15,178 nucleotides of DNA from Oscillospiraceae bacterium (GTDB taxonomy: Bacteria; Bacillota; Clostridia; Oscillospirales; Ruminococcaceae): positions 1 through 15,178 of the forward strand of contig CAAGEZ010000008.1 in assembly GCA_900768995.1 (NCBI GenBank). Direction: 5' to 3'. This document shows positions 6,802-13,746 of this stretch, in pieces. The notes under the pieces were generated by a model that was not told the DNA's origin, ran no database searches, and was given only the letters and a program-made list of their open reading frames with translations. The number at the start of each line of letters is the position of its first letter. Position 1 is the first letter of the stretch. The position numbers and the translations under genes were made by a program.

Positions 6802-8718
6802 TCAGATTTTTGTCTGCAGCTCTCTGACCTTATGTTCACGTTTCATGGCGTACATTTTTTCATCGGCACGCTTTAAAAAATCCTCGGGTAAGGTGTGCTG
6901 CGAGATATCAGCCATGTATATACCAATGCTGGCATTAAGGGTATAGGGCTTGTTTTCGGTCTTGTTAAAATCATCAAGAGCTGCGTTGAACCGCTTTTTA
7001 TAGTGCATTGCCTTTTCTTCCGAATAGTCAAAAGCAAAAACGTAAAATTCATCGCCGCCCGTTCTTCCTGCTATCTCATTTTCGGTGCAGCAGGCGGAAA
7101 TAATGTGAGCAAGGGAATTTATTGCGTAATCTCCCTCTGTATGACCGTAAACATCATTGATGGATTTAAGCCTGTCCATATCAATAACAATGGCTGCAAC
7201 AGTGGTCTGCTGTTCTTCTTTTTTCTCATCAAAGGCTCTGTTCATACATTTTTCAAAGCCTCGTCTGTTATACATACCTGTCAGCTTATCATGGGTGCTT
7301 GCTATTTCCAGATCCTCCACCAGCTCCCTGATACTGTTTTTGTGAAGAAGAGTTTCAAGGGCAACAGCAATATTCGCTATCCAGATATTATAAAACTCGC
7401 TGAAGGGTTCGTCATTTTTCATTGATATTGCAGAATAACCGAAGCAGTGATTTTCAAAATGGATATATGATATGTAATAACAGCAAGGAGACTCCGCCGA
7501 ATCTGCGGGGATAAGCGTATTAGTGGAGAAATATTTCTCGGGGCGAAGGGAGCTGCCGCTTTTGTCTATCCATATTGCGGGATACACCTGCTCAGAGGGT
7601 GAGCGTATCTCGGTCTCGAAGGAGCTTCTGCCCTTCCTGTCAGTAAAGGTAAACATAAAGAATTTTTCATAATCGCCGATATTGCCGCCGAATTGTGAAA
7701 GTATACCCGATATCTGTTCAATTTCCGTTACACGGTTCATTTCAAGCATAGCCGCTTCAACAGAATAAATATGATAAAGTGTAAAAGTATTCTTCTGGAA
7801 AAGTAAATTTATCTCACGGGATTTGTCCGCTTCAGTTTTGTAGTAGTTGACATTACAGCCACAGGAGCCTGTAAAGCAGCTGTCCGGGTATACATTAACG
7901 CATTTTTCCTGTGATCTGCCGTTATTCACATTTTCTATTATTTCAAAGGCTGTGCGTGACAATGTGTTCAGATTCACCTGTGCGGTGGTAATGGGAGGAA
8001 CGTGCATTTTCGCTTCATACACACCGTCAAAGCCCGAAATGCATATATCCCCGGGGACATTTACTCCCTTATCTGTCAACACATCACAGAGAGAGTATGC
8101 CATATAATCATTTGCACAGACAATAGCCTGGGGACGGGGGCAGCAATTAAGAAAAAAATCGGCTGCTTCGTAGCATTTGTTGTACCAGAAATCACCGTGA
8201 AAAACACCGACGCCGTCCTCGGGAAGTCCGCATTCCCTCATTGCGCTCTGAAAAGCCGCATATCTTTCCACAGCGTCGCAGTGTCCCGGGATACCTGACA
8301 TAAATCCAATATGCTTAAAGCCATGATGCTTTGCAAAATGCCTTACCATATTTTTTATGCCCTCGGAGTTGTCGATATGCACTCTGTAATAGTCATTGCA
8401 GGGTTCACCTATTGTTACAACAGGGCATCTGCATTTTTTCATATGAGACATGATCTTATTTTTGATATCATCGGTGAAGCTGTTGCTGTTGTCAAAAATA
8501 ATACCGTCCAGCTCATCAAAAGGAATAATATCAAGCATTTTATGTTCGTTCTGTGCATAATTCTGGTAGTCAGCACCGATAGTACCGACAAAGCTGAAAA
8601 AGATCACATTATAATCCAGATCCTTTGCTGCTCGGGATATGCTTCTGCACAGTTCCTTTTTCTGTTCACTTGTTATCGAACACAGAAATACTCCAACTGT
8701 TTTTCTTTTATTTATCAT
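6802..8718 (-). CDS. Cytosolic diguanylate cyclase with LacI/periplasmic-binding-type sugar sensor
   Basis: The protein has 638 residues. Residues about 7-275 form a LacI/Peripla_BP_3-type ligand-binding domain: K-T-V-G-V-F, D-G-I-I-F-D-N, H-I-G-F-M-S-G-I-P (136-144), A-I-V-C-A-N-D-Y-M-A (198-207), V-P-G-D-I-C-I-S-G-F-D (221-231). The S-C-G-C motif (285-288) often follows such domains in Clostridia. Residues about 300-455 are an unassigned, possibly GAF-like region. Residues about 470-630 are a GGDEF domain with D513-M-D-R-L-K and R552-T-G-G-D-E-F558, hence an apparently active cyclase making cyclic di-GMP from two GTP. The inhibitory I-site RxxD is absent (E-N-E-I at 546-549). There is no headpiece helix-turn-helix, signal peptide or membrane segment. 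The ATG at 8718 is chosen, with GGAG about 13 bases upstream. The GTG at 8730 sits one base from that site. The gene has its own promoter. Confidence 0.9.
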   Translation of the reverse strand: MINKRKTVGVFLCSITSEQKKELCRSISRAAKDLDYNVIFFSFVGTIGADYQNYAQNEHKMLDIIPFDELDGIIFDNSNSFTDDIKNKIMSHMKKCRCPVVTIGEPCNDYYRVHIDNSEGIKNMVRHFAKHHGFKHIGFMSGIPGHCDAVERYAAFQSAMRECGLPEDGVGVFHGDFWYNKCYEAADFFLNCCPRPQAIVCANDYMAYSLCDVLTDKGVNVPGDICISGFDGVYEAKMHVPPITTAQVNLNTLSRTAFEIIENVNNGRSQEKCVNVYPDSCFTGSCGCNVNYYKTEADKSREINLLFQKNTFTLYHIYSVEAAMLEMNRVTEIEQISGILSQFGGNIGDYEKFFMFTFTDRKGRSSFETEIRSPSEQVYPAIWIDKSGSSLRPEKYFSTNTLIPADSAESPCCYYISYIHFENHCFGYSAISMKNDEPFSEFYNIWIANIAVALETLLHKNSIRELVEDLEIASTHDKLTGMYNRRGFEKCMNRAFDEKKEEQQTTVAAIVIDMDRLKSINDVYGHTEGDYAINSLAHIISACCTENEIAGRTGGDEFYVFAFDYSEEKAMHYKKRFNAALDDFNKTENKPYTLNASIGIYMADISQHTLPEDFLKRADEKMYAMKREHKVRELQTKI

Positions 8719-8764
8719 AATATGTATCACGCTCCGCTTGATGCTTTTTTGCTATCTGTACATT

Positions 8765-8793
8765 ATTATAGCATACTATTGAAATAATTTCAA
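8765..8793 (-). promoter_or_regulatory. Strong predicted promoter of the diguanylate cyclase gene
   Basis: On the minus strand, TTGAAA (complement of 8788-8793) is spaced exactly 17 bases from a perfect TATAAT (complement of 8765-8770), with an extended -10 TGC just upstream. This is the closest match to sigma-A consensus in the window. The leader to the ATG at 8718 is about 40 bases. Confidence 0.82.
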
Positions 8794-8796
8794 TAG
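8776..8796. promoter_or_regulatory. Perfect 21-bp palindrome over the -35 box, operator candidate
   Basis: CTATTGAAA (8776-8784) and TTTCAATAG (8788-8796) are perfect nine-base arms around a TAA centre. The palindrome covers the -35 box of the diguanylate cyclase promoter and part of the spacer, a classical repressor position. The cyclase itself has no DNA-binding domain, so another protein must bind. Confidence 0.6.
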
Positions 8797-8810
8797 AAAA
8801 AAACGCAAAA

Positions 8811-8902
8811 GGCCGTCCAAGGGGAAGCCACGTCTTTGCCATTTCGTAAGAAAGACAAAGCTTGCGGCTCGGTACCGATAAATTCTTCTTATCGGCAGTA
8901 CC
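8811..8902 (-). terminator. Structured 3' region of the transporter operon with overlapping hairpins
   Basis: In minus-strand order, hairpin A pairs CCGATAA/TTATCGG and GGTA/TACC with a three-base bulge (8871-8902). Hairpin B pairs 8864-8869 with 8826-8831 (with a G-U wobble only in minus-strand RNA) and GTCTTT/AAAGAC (8832-8837 with 8851-8856). Hairpin C uses GGC-TCC/GGA-GCC (8811-8829) and is followed by TTTTGCG and a T7 run (8797-8803). B and C share bases 8826-8829 and exclude one another. Function as the transporter operon terminator is likely. Hairpin C alone is weak. Confidence 0.55.
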
Positions 8903-8925
8903 CTAACAGACAGCCTATTTTCATA

Positions 8926-9897
8926 TTATTCCTTTACACCGCCAATAGTAAGTCCTGCCACGAAATATTTCTGCAGAAAAGGATACAGACATATTATGGG
9001 GAGAGATGTTATGACCGTTGCAGCTGCACGGACAGAGGTAGGTGTTACCATACCGCTGGCGTGTTCCATTGTCTGAGCAGTCTGTCCCTTGCCCGAGGTG
9101 GTAACAGCGCTCAGGAGCTTCATAAGTTCATATTGCAAGGTTGTGAAATTATCGCTCATACGGTTGTAGAGCATAGCGTCAAACCATGAGTTCCACTGTC
9201 CGACAGCGGTAAAGAGAGCAACTGTTGCAATTACAGGCATACAAAGCGGGAAAATGATCTTTATAAAAATTGTCATATGACCCGCACCGTCGATCTCGGC
9301 AGATTCGCTGAGGCTCTCGGGAAGACCGTTCATATATGTACGGATAACGAGCATATTAAATGCACTTACCATTCCGGGAAGAATATACACCCAGAAGCTG
9401 TTTGTAAGACCCAGTGCCTTATAAACAAGGAATACAGGGATAAGACCGCCCGAAACATACATAGTGATAACATAGATCAAGGACAGCTGTTTCTTGAAAA
9501 TGAAATTCTTGCGGCTTAGAACATAAGCAAGAAGTGCTGTTACAAATGTAGAAGAAACTGTGCCGATAACGGTTCTGAGAACTGAGATCTTAGCTGCTGT
9601 GGGCATAAGCTCTTTTCTAAGCACCGCCTTGTAGTTATCAAAGGTAAACATTCTGGGCCAAAGGTGAATGCCGCCTCTGAGAGCGTCCGTACCGTCGTTG
9701 AAGGACACCGCAACTGTGTTAAGAAGAGGATACAGCATTGTGATGGTAAAGACGATCATTATGATAAGGTTAACAGTATCGAAAATAACGTCGCCCGTTG
9801 TACTTCGGCTGAGGAAGGATTTCCTTCCCTTTCCAATCTCCTTTGCAGATTTGGCGTTTGCTTTTATCTGCGGCGGAACCTTGTATTTGTTTGTCAT
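8926..9897 (-). CDS. Carbohydrate ABC transporter permease, YtcP-like (CUT1)
   Basis: This is a 323-residue inner-membrane permease. After a basic cytoplasmic N-terminus, hydrophobic segments lie at about 38-62, 105-128, 136-160, 166-186, 215-235 and 290-310, giving the six helices expected. The E-A-A loop that docks the ATPase is E198-S-A-E-I-D-G-A-G-H-M-T-I-F-I-K-I-I-F-P-L-C-M-P (198-221). The C-terminus V-A-G-L-T-I-G-G-V-K is typical of YtcP/LplC-type proteins. The start ATG at 9897 has GGAGG ten bases upstream. The gene follows the LplB-like gene by 20 bases and forms the second half of the heterodimeric channel. No ATPase gene is present, so a shared MsmX-type ATPase elsewhere is presumed. 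Confidence 0.93.
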   Translation of the reverse strand: MTNKYKVPPQIKANAKSAKEIGKGRKSFLSRSTTGDVIFDTVNLIIMIVFTITMLYPLLNTVAVSFNDGTDALRGGIHLWPRMFTFDNYKAVLRKELMPTAAKISVLRTVIGTVSSTFVTALLAYVLSRKNFIFKKQLSLIYVITMYVSGGLIPVFLVYKALGLTNSFWVYILPGMVSAFNMLVIRTYMNGLPESLSESAEIDGAGHMTIFIKIIFPLCMPVIATVALFTAVGQWNSWFDAMLYNRMSDNFTTLQYELMKLLSAVTTSGKGQTAQTMEHASGMVTPTSVRAAATVITSLPIICLYPFLQKYFVAGLTIGGVKE

Positions 9898-9917
9898 AGC
9901 TTGCCGTCCTCCTTTCT

Positions 9918-10859
9918 TTAGAATAGGTGTTCCTCGCCCATTTTCTTTGCAAGCTGATTGGCGATAACGATCAGTATCAGACTTACAACGCTTTTGAAAA
10001 TACCTGCAGCAGTACCGAGAGAGTAGTCTGCCTGGCTGATACCGTATTTGAGCACATAGATATCAATTGTCTGAGAAACACTTTGAACAAGACCGTTGCC
10101 CAGCAGGTACTGAACCTCAAAGCCTGCATTAAGAACGTTTCCAATGTTCATGATAAGCAGGATAAAGAAGGTAGGCTTGATACCGGGGAGTGTGATGTGC
10201 CATATTTTGGCAAGTCTGCCCGCACCGTCGATAGAGGCAGCCTCATAAAGGTCGGGGCTGATAGATGTAATGGCTGCAAGATAGATGATACTGTTCCAGC
10301 CTGTTTCCTTCCAGACATTCGCAAATCCAACTATCCACCAGAACCATTTGGGGTCTGCAAGGAAGTTGAAGGGCTTGTCAATGATATGAAGATTTACAAG
10401 TATCTCGTTCACGATACCGTTCTCGGTGGAAAGAACGTCAAATACGATACCTGTTACAATTACCCATGAAAGGAAGTGGGGCAGATATGAAATTGTCTGA
10501 ACCAGCTTCTTTCCTCTGTTGAAACGAAATTCGCTGAGCAGTATGGCAAAGAGAATTGCCGTAACAGTACCCAGCACAAGGTTTATCACACCCATTGCCA
10601 GAGTGTTTCTGATGACCTTTAAAAACTGATCGTTTGAGAAAAGGAACTCAAATTTTGCAAGTCCCACAAAGTCTGAATGAAGAAGACCGTTTTTCGGCTT
10701 ATAATTCTGAAATGCCATAAGCCAGCCGCCAAGGGGCACATAGCAGAAAATAATAACATAAATTATAAAGGGGATTGATAGCAGGATCAGAACCTTCTGA
10801 CTTTTTAGCTGTTTGAGGGTTATACCCTGCTTTTTTTCAGATTGTAAAGTCATTGCCAT
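9918..10859 (-). CDS. Carbohydrate ABC transporter permease, LplB-like (CUT1)
   Basis: This is a 313-residue permease with hydrophobic segments at about 22-45, 86-110, 122-145, 170-195, 228-250 and 283-303. The E-A-A loop, Y205-E-A-A-S-I-D-G-A-G-R-L-A-K-I-W-H-I-T-L-P-G (205-226), matches the CUT1 consensus closely. The opening with K-x-x-L-I-L-L-S-I-P-F and Y-V-P-L-G-G-W-L-M-A-F-Q-N-Y is characteristic of LplB-type oligosaccharide permeases. The ATG at 10859 is the first possible start, since an in-frame TGA lies five codons upstream. AAGGAG is 15 bases away, an unusually long spacing. It pairs with the YtcP-like subunit. Confidence 0.93.
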   Translation of the reverse strand: MAMTLQSEKKQGITLKQLKSQKVLILLSIPFIIYVIIFCYVPLGGWLMAFQNYKPKNGLLHSDFVGLAKFEFLFSNDQFLKVIRNTLAMGVINLVLGTVTAILFAILLSEFRFNRGKKLVQTISYLPHFLSWVIVTGIVFDVLSTENGIVNEILVNLHIIDKPFNFLADPKWFWWIVGFANVWKETGWNSIIYLAAITSISPDLYEAASIDGAGRLAKIWHITLPGIKPTFFILLIMNIGNVLNAGFEVQYLLGNGLVQSVSQTIDIYVLKYGISQADYSLGTAAGIFKSVVSLILIVIANQLAKKMGEEHLF

Positions 10860-10889
10860 AGCGAATTTTGCTCACTCCTTATTGTAAGC

Positions 10890-10923
10890 TGACGGAACCG
10901 CCTGTTATGAGACGATTCCGTCA
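10890..10923 (-). terminator. Intercistronic hairpin between solute-binding protein and permease genes
   Basis: On the minus strand TGACGGAA pairs with TTCCGTCA, a T-G wobble follows, and CGTCT pairs with AGGCG around a six-base CATAAC loop, giving about 14 pairs. No U-tract follows. As with malE-malF-type intergenic hairpins, it probably stabilises the upstream mRNA and lets the binding protein be made in excess of the permeases. Confidence 0.65.
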
Positions 10924-10957
10924 TACTTATACTGCACTGTTTATTATGTTCAAAAAA

Positions 10958-12658
10958 TCAGTTGCCTTCTGCAACGGCAATTCTTCTCTGAACCTCTTCG
11001 GTAAGAGCATTGAGATATGCCTCGACATCGCATCTGTCATTATAAACAGTAAGATATTCGTTCCATGCAGACTCGAAATCATCGGAAATAACAACCTTAG
11101 GAAGGTACTCGTGCTTAACCTCATCCATGTTTACCTTAGCAAGGCCCCAAGGAGTTTCGGTTGTGAATGCGTTGGAATAAGACCACATGGGGAACCAGGG
11201 AGACTTTTCCTTTGAAGGATTGAGCATCTGAGTGTAGGTCTGAACGCCGTATGCGCTGAAGCATTCCTTTACAGGCTCGCTAAGAGATTCATAGAACTCT
11301 GTGGGCTGGTTGCTGGGGTTGTAAGCATTGATGCCGTCGTGATCCATGCCGATGTAGCCGGGGAAGTAGGAGTAAGGGCACATATTAGCGTTGATGTAAG
11401 ACTGATCTACTGAATTCTTACGCTGTTCCTCGTTTCTGTAGAAGAGACCGTCATCGCCTACGAAATAGTCAACGCCTTCCTGACCCCAGTTACGGAGTCT
11501 GAGGATCTCGGGAGAAAGAAGATCGTCGAGGAACTTCATCGCACCTTCGATATCGTCGCAGCTAACTGTGATACCGATACCGCCTGTTGCGTCAAGAGCA
11601 GCCTCGCTGTGGTAGCGCTCTTCGATACCCTTGTCAATTACGATTCCAAGAGGTACATATGTGCAGTCATCAAGACCCTGCTGCTTGATAGCATTCTCAG
11701 CGTCCTGGAAATTCCAGTGCTGGTCAACCATACCGCATACACGTCCGGAAGAAAGCTTAGCGATGTACTGGTCATAGTTAAGAGTAAATGTCTCGGGGTC
11801 GATAACGCCCTTCTGATATTCCTCGTTGAGCTTCTGGAAATATCTCTTTGCAGTGGGAGTGGTGTTGTAGTCGATAGCCTGATGTGTAGTCTCGTCAACT
11901 ATGCAGCAGCCGTCGTTGGGATAACCGTCAAGGAAGAAGGGAGCATTCTCAAGGCAGAAATATCTCCAGTCATCTGAGAGGATCTCATAGCCGATGTTGG
12001 GAGTGCCGTCCTCCATTGTGGGGTTAGCCTCAAGGTATCTCTCGATAACATCGAAATATTCATCAAGTGTCTCGATCTTGGGATAGCCTGCCCACTTGAG
12101 AACTCTTGTCTGAATCCAGAATGCTTCATCGTTATGTATTGTACCTGTGTCATACATATAAACATTTCCGAACTGAGGAATGATGTAAACGTGACCGTCT
12201 TCATTTCTGATCTGATTCCATTCAGCATCGGAGTAGAAATTCTTTACATTAGGATAGTTGTCCCAATACTGGTCAATGGGGATAAGGGCACCTGCATCAA
12301 TAAGAGTGGTGCTTCCGCTGGAGCCTACGATAAAGTCGGTGTATTCGCCGCCTGCGATCATAACGCCGATAGCTTCCTCGGCAGTCTGACCTGTGAGCCA
12401 TGTTTCCTTGCATTTTGCGCCGATCTTTTCGGCAATTACCTGCTGGATCCTGTTGTCAGAATTGATCTCATTTCCGGGAACTGAGAAGAAAGCTGTAAAC
12501 TCCTTGATCTCTCCGGAGGAAGCTTCTGTTCCTGCATCTTCACTTGCAGCAGGAGCATCAGCACTCTCGTTTCCGCCCGCCGTGTTTCCGCAGCCTGCCA
12601 TTCCTGCCATCATAAGGACAGCAAGTGATAATGCTGTAATTGACTTGATTTTTTTCAT
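10958..12658 (-). CDS. Lipoprotein extracellular solute-binding protein, LplA/YtcQ-like
   Basis: The protein has 566 residues. A lipoprotein signal peptide (M-K-K-I-K-S, then a hydrophobic core) ends in the lipobox M20-A-G-C23. A Ser/Ala/Glu/Gly-rich tether (about 24-50) leads to the binding domain, which opens with E-F-T-A-F-F-S-V-P-G and contains many aromatic residues suited to sugar stacking. The large size matches LplA/YtcQ-type family 1 binding proteins for oligosaccharides. The start is ATG 12658, with GGAGG eight bases upstream. An earlier in-frame ATG would place 24 unlikely residues before the signal peptide. It is first in the operon with the two permeases. Xylo-oligosaccharide is a likely ligand by context, but not shown by sequence. 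Confidence 0.93.
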   Translation of the reverse strand: MKKIKSITALSLAVLMMAGMAGCGNTAGGNESADAPAASEDAGTEASSGEIKEFTAFFSVPGNEINSDNRIQQVIAEKIGAKCKETWLTGQTAEEAIGVMIAGGEYTDFIVGSSGSTTLIDAGALIPIDQYWDNYPNVKNFYSDAEWNQIRNEDGHVYIIPQFGNVYMYDTGTIHNDEAFWIQTRVLKWAGYPKIETLDEYFDVIERYLEANPTMEDGTPNIGYEILSDDWRYFCLENAPFFLDGYPNDGCCIVDETTHQAIDYNTTPTAKRYFQKLNEEYQKGVIDPETFTLNYDQYIAKLSSGRVCGMVDQHWNFQDAENAIKQQGLDDCTYVPLGIVIDKGIEERYHSEAALDATGGIGITVSCDDIEGAMKFLDDLLSPEILRLRNWGQEGVDYFVGDDGLFYRNEEQRKNSVDQSYINANMCPYSYFPGYIGMDHDGINAYNPSNQPTEFYESLSEPVKECFSAYGVQTYTQMLNPSKEKSPWFPMWSYSNAFTTETPWGLAKVNMDEVKHEYLPKVVISDDFESAWNEYLTVYNDRCDVEAYLNALTEEVQRRIAVAEGN

Positions 12659-12730
12659 TATTCCAACCTCCATTAATTTAGTTTGCATTTTGATAATCTT
12701 AGTCAATTTTTGCTGTTGCTTTATAAACAA

Positions 12731-12759
12731 ATTATATCATTGAAATTTCCATTTGTAAA
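12731..12759 (-). promoter_or_regulatory. Predicted sigma-A promoter of the ABC transporter operon
   Basis: On the minus strand, TTTACA (complement of 12754-12759) is spaced exactly 17 bases from a perfect TATAAT (complement of 12731-12736). Predicted transcription start is near 12724, leaving a 65-base leader. The -35 box is overlapped by the inverted repeat CATTTG (12750-12755) and CAAATG (12763-12768), whose arms extend to ten bases with one mismatch. Confidence 0.78.
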
Positions 12760-12778
12760 TATCAAATGAAAAAAAGAG

Positions 12779-12823
12779 CAAAAATTGATTATTATTAGCG
12801 CATTCGAACAATAATTGATTATT
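12779..12823. promoter_or_regulatory. Direct repeat pair upstream of the transporter promoter, activator-site candidate
   Basis: Two 15-base copies (CAAAAATTGATTATT at 12779-12793 and CAATAATTGATTATT at 12809-12823) differ at one position and are offset by 30 bases, close to three helical turns. Their centres lie about 62 and 92 bases upstream of the predicted start of transcription, standard positions for an activator. The AraC-family protein nearby is one candidate ligand. Confidence 0.5.
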
Positions 12824-12980
12824 TCATTTCTTCCAATTCATAAATAGCGCAATAAATGCTATGCCATTCGCAATATCTGAATAGATTTTAAATCACAAAT
12901 ATAATAAAATAAGAACATAGGTTATTCCAAATTGTTTTTTTATCTTCTTCATTCTTCTATTTCCTTAATCTTTCTCCAAA

Positions 12981-13024
12981 AAATTATCCTCTGAAAGCAG
13001 CAGCTTCAGGAGGATAATTTTTTT
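12981..13024. terminator. Bidirectional rho-independent terminator
   Basis: AAATTATCCTC (12981-12991) pairs with GAGGATAATTT (13010-13020), and TGAA/TTCA extends the stem inward across a one-base bulge. Seven T residues follow on the plus strand (13018-13024) and six on the minus strand (complement of 12978-12983). It insulates the transporter operon from transcription coming from the right. Confidence 0.8.
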
Positions 13025-13046
13025 GCCCCCAAAATGGGGCAAGGTC

Positions 13047-13078
13047 AAAAAAAGCACCGCACAGAGCCTGTGCGGTGC
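13047..13078 (-). terminator. Strong rho-independent terminator
   Basis: GCACCGCACAG (13054-13064) and CTGTGCGGTGC (13068-13078) form a perfect 11-base-pair stem with a three-base loop. On the minus strand it is followed by seven T residues (complement of 13047-13053). It lies 13 bases after the stop of the receiver-domain remnant and is evidently that gene's original terminator. Confidence 0.93.
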
Positions 13079-13091
13079 AAATTTGTTCCTA

Positions 13092-13313
13092 TCAATTGAG
13101 ATTAACGGAAATAACCTTGATGACCTCCTCCATAACAAGGGGCTTTGCAATATGAGCGTTCATTCCCGAATCAAGAGAAGCCTGAATATCCTCCGCAAAG
13201 GCGTTTGCCGTCATTGCAATAATAGGGATAGTAACTGCGTCGGGACGATTTTTCAGAGAGCGTATCTGCTTTGTGGCTTCATATCCGTTCAGACTGGGCA
13301 TCATAATATCCAT
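13092..13313 (-). pseudogene. Response-regulator receiver domain, C-terminal remnant
   Basis: The 73 residues read M-D-I-M-M-P-S-L-N-G-Y-E-A-T-K-Q-I-R from the phospho-acceptor Asp, through I-I-A-M-T-A-N-A-F (conserved Thr) to A-K-P (conserved Lys) and the terminal helix. This is only the second half of a receiver domain. The N-terminal half with its acidic pocket is missing, and the frame hits a TGA two codons above the first ATG. No ribosome binding site is visible. The ending, without an output domain, is typical of the last receiver of a hybrid histidine kinase or cyclase, so the lost part was probably large. The upstream break is at about 13314-13320. Confidence 0.85.
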
Positions 13314-13678
13314 AACTCAAACTTCGCACATCAAAAATAGCTGTGGACCTAGAAAAATCAATAGTAAATGCACTAAAAATGACTTTAAGTACCCAGATTA
13401 TGGTCTTAAACTTGATTTTAAAAATTTCCGGAATAGAAGCAAGGAATTTTTCAACAAAATTGTTTATCTCCTGTTCGGAAATAGTTAAAACTTCATTAGC
13501 TGTACTTATTCGATTTTCAGAAAAGTCGGATTTTTTCGTGAACGCAAATGCCCTTAAGTTTACTCAAATTACTCTAAGTTTACCCAAATATACTCAAAAA
13601 ATCAGAAATTCAAATGTGTGTTCATAGATTTGACTTAGAATTTTTGTACCTGAACATTTTGTAAACACTTTGAGGCAT
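13314..13678. other. Unassigned interval between two gene remnants
   Basis: No intact gene is supported. On the minus strand one frame stays open from just below the TGA at 13564-13566 to the receiver-domain break (about 80 codons), reading for example S-T-A-N-E-V-L-T-I-S-E-Q-E-I-N-N-F-V-E-K. It has no start codon with a ribosome binding site. A plus-strand open frame (13343-13627) also lacks one. The right part holds iterated repeats, listed separately. It may be the remains of an insertion element that destroyed the receiver gene, but I recognise no transposase. Confidence 0.4.
13555..13598. repeat. Iterated short direct repeats
   Basis: TAAGTTTACTCAAAT (13555-13569) recurs as TAAGTTTACCCAAAT (13575-13589), offset by 20 bases, and a shorter copy TACTCAAA follows at 13591-13598. 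Such iteration near an element boundary could be transposase- or regulator-binding sites. Confidence 0.5.
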
Positions 13679-13679
13679 A

Positions 13680-13712
13680 AAAAAGACGGCTGTGAAACAC
13701 AACCGTCTTTTT
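13680..13712. terminator. Rho-independent terminator after the DUF2325 gene
   Basis: AAAAAGACGG (13680-13689) pairs with CCGTCTTTTT (13703-13712), extended inward by TGTG/CACA around an AAA loop with one mismatch. T-runs exist on both strands. It sits 34 bases beyond the stop of the minus-strand DUF2325 gene and ends that transcript. Confidence 0.88.
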
Positions 13713-13746
13713 GAAATGACTATTCTTTTTCAAATCTGAAAAACAC

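Larger units (their letters stand above)
12659..13046. other. Upstream region of the transporter operon, no gene supported
   Basis: This very AT-rich stretch contains the transporter promoter (12731-12759), an imperfect inverted repeat over its -35 box (12744-12772), a direct repeat pair (12779-12793 and 12809-12823), a smaller repeat TAGCGCA (12796-12802 and 12845-12851), and a strong hairpin at 12981-13024. The hairpin-like GCCCC/GGGGC at 13025-13040 has no U-tract on either strand. Short open frames here lack ribosome binding sites. Confidence 0.6.

Noticed and set aside
12659..12730. Upstream start adding 24 residues to the solute-binding protein
   Set aside because: It would bury the lipoprotein signal peptide and ignores the GGAGG placed for the ATG at 12658. 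It would also lie within the promoter region.
13025..13040. GCCCC/GGGGC hairpin as a third terminator
   Set aside because: It has a short stem and is followed by A-rich rather than T-rich sequence on both strands.
13555..13598. CRISPR-like or replication-origin iterons
   Set aside because: There are only two good copies and one partial copy, no spacers of equal length, and no replication gene nearby.
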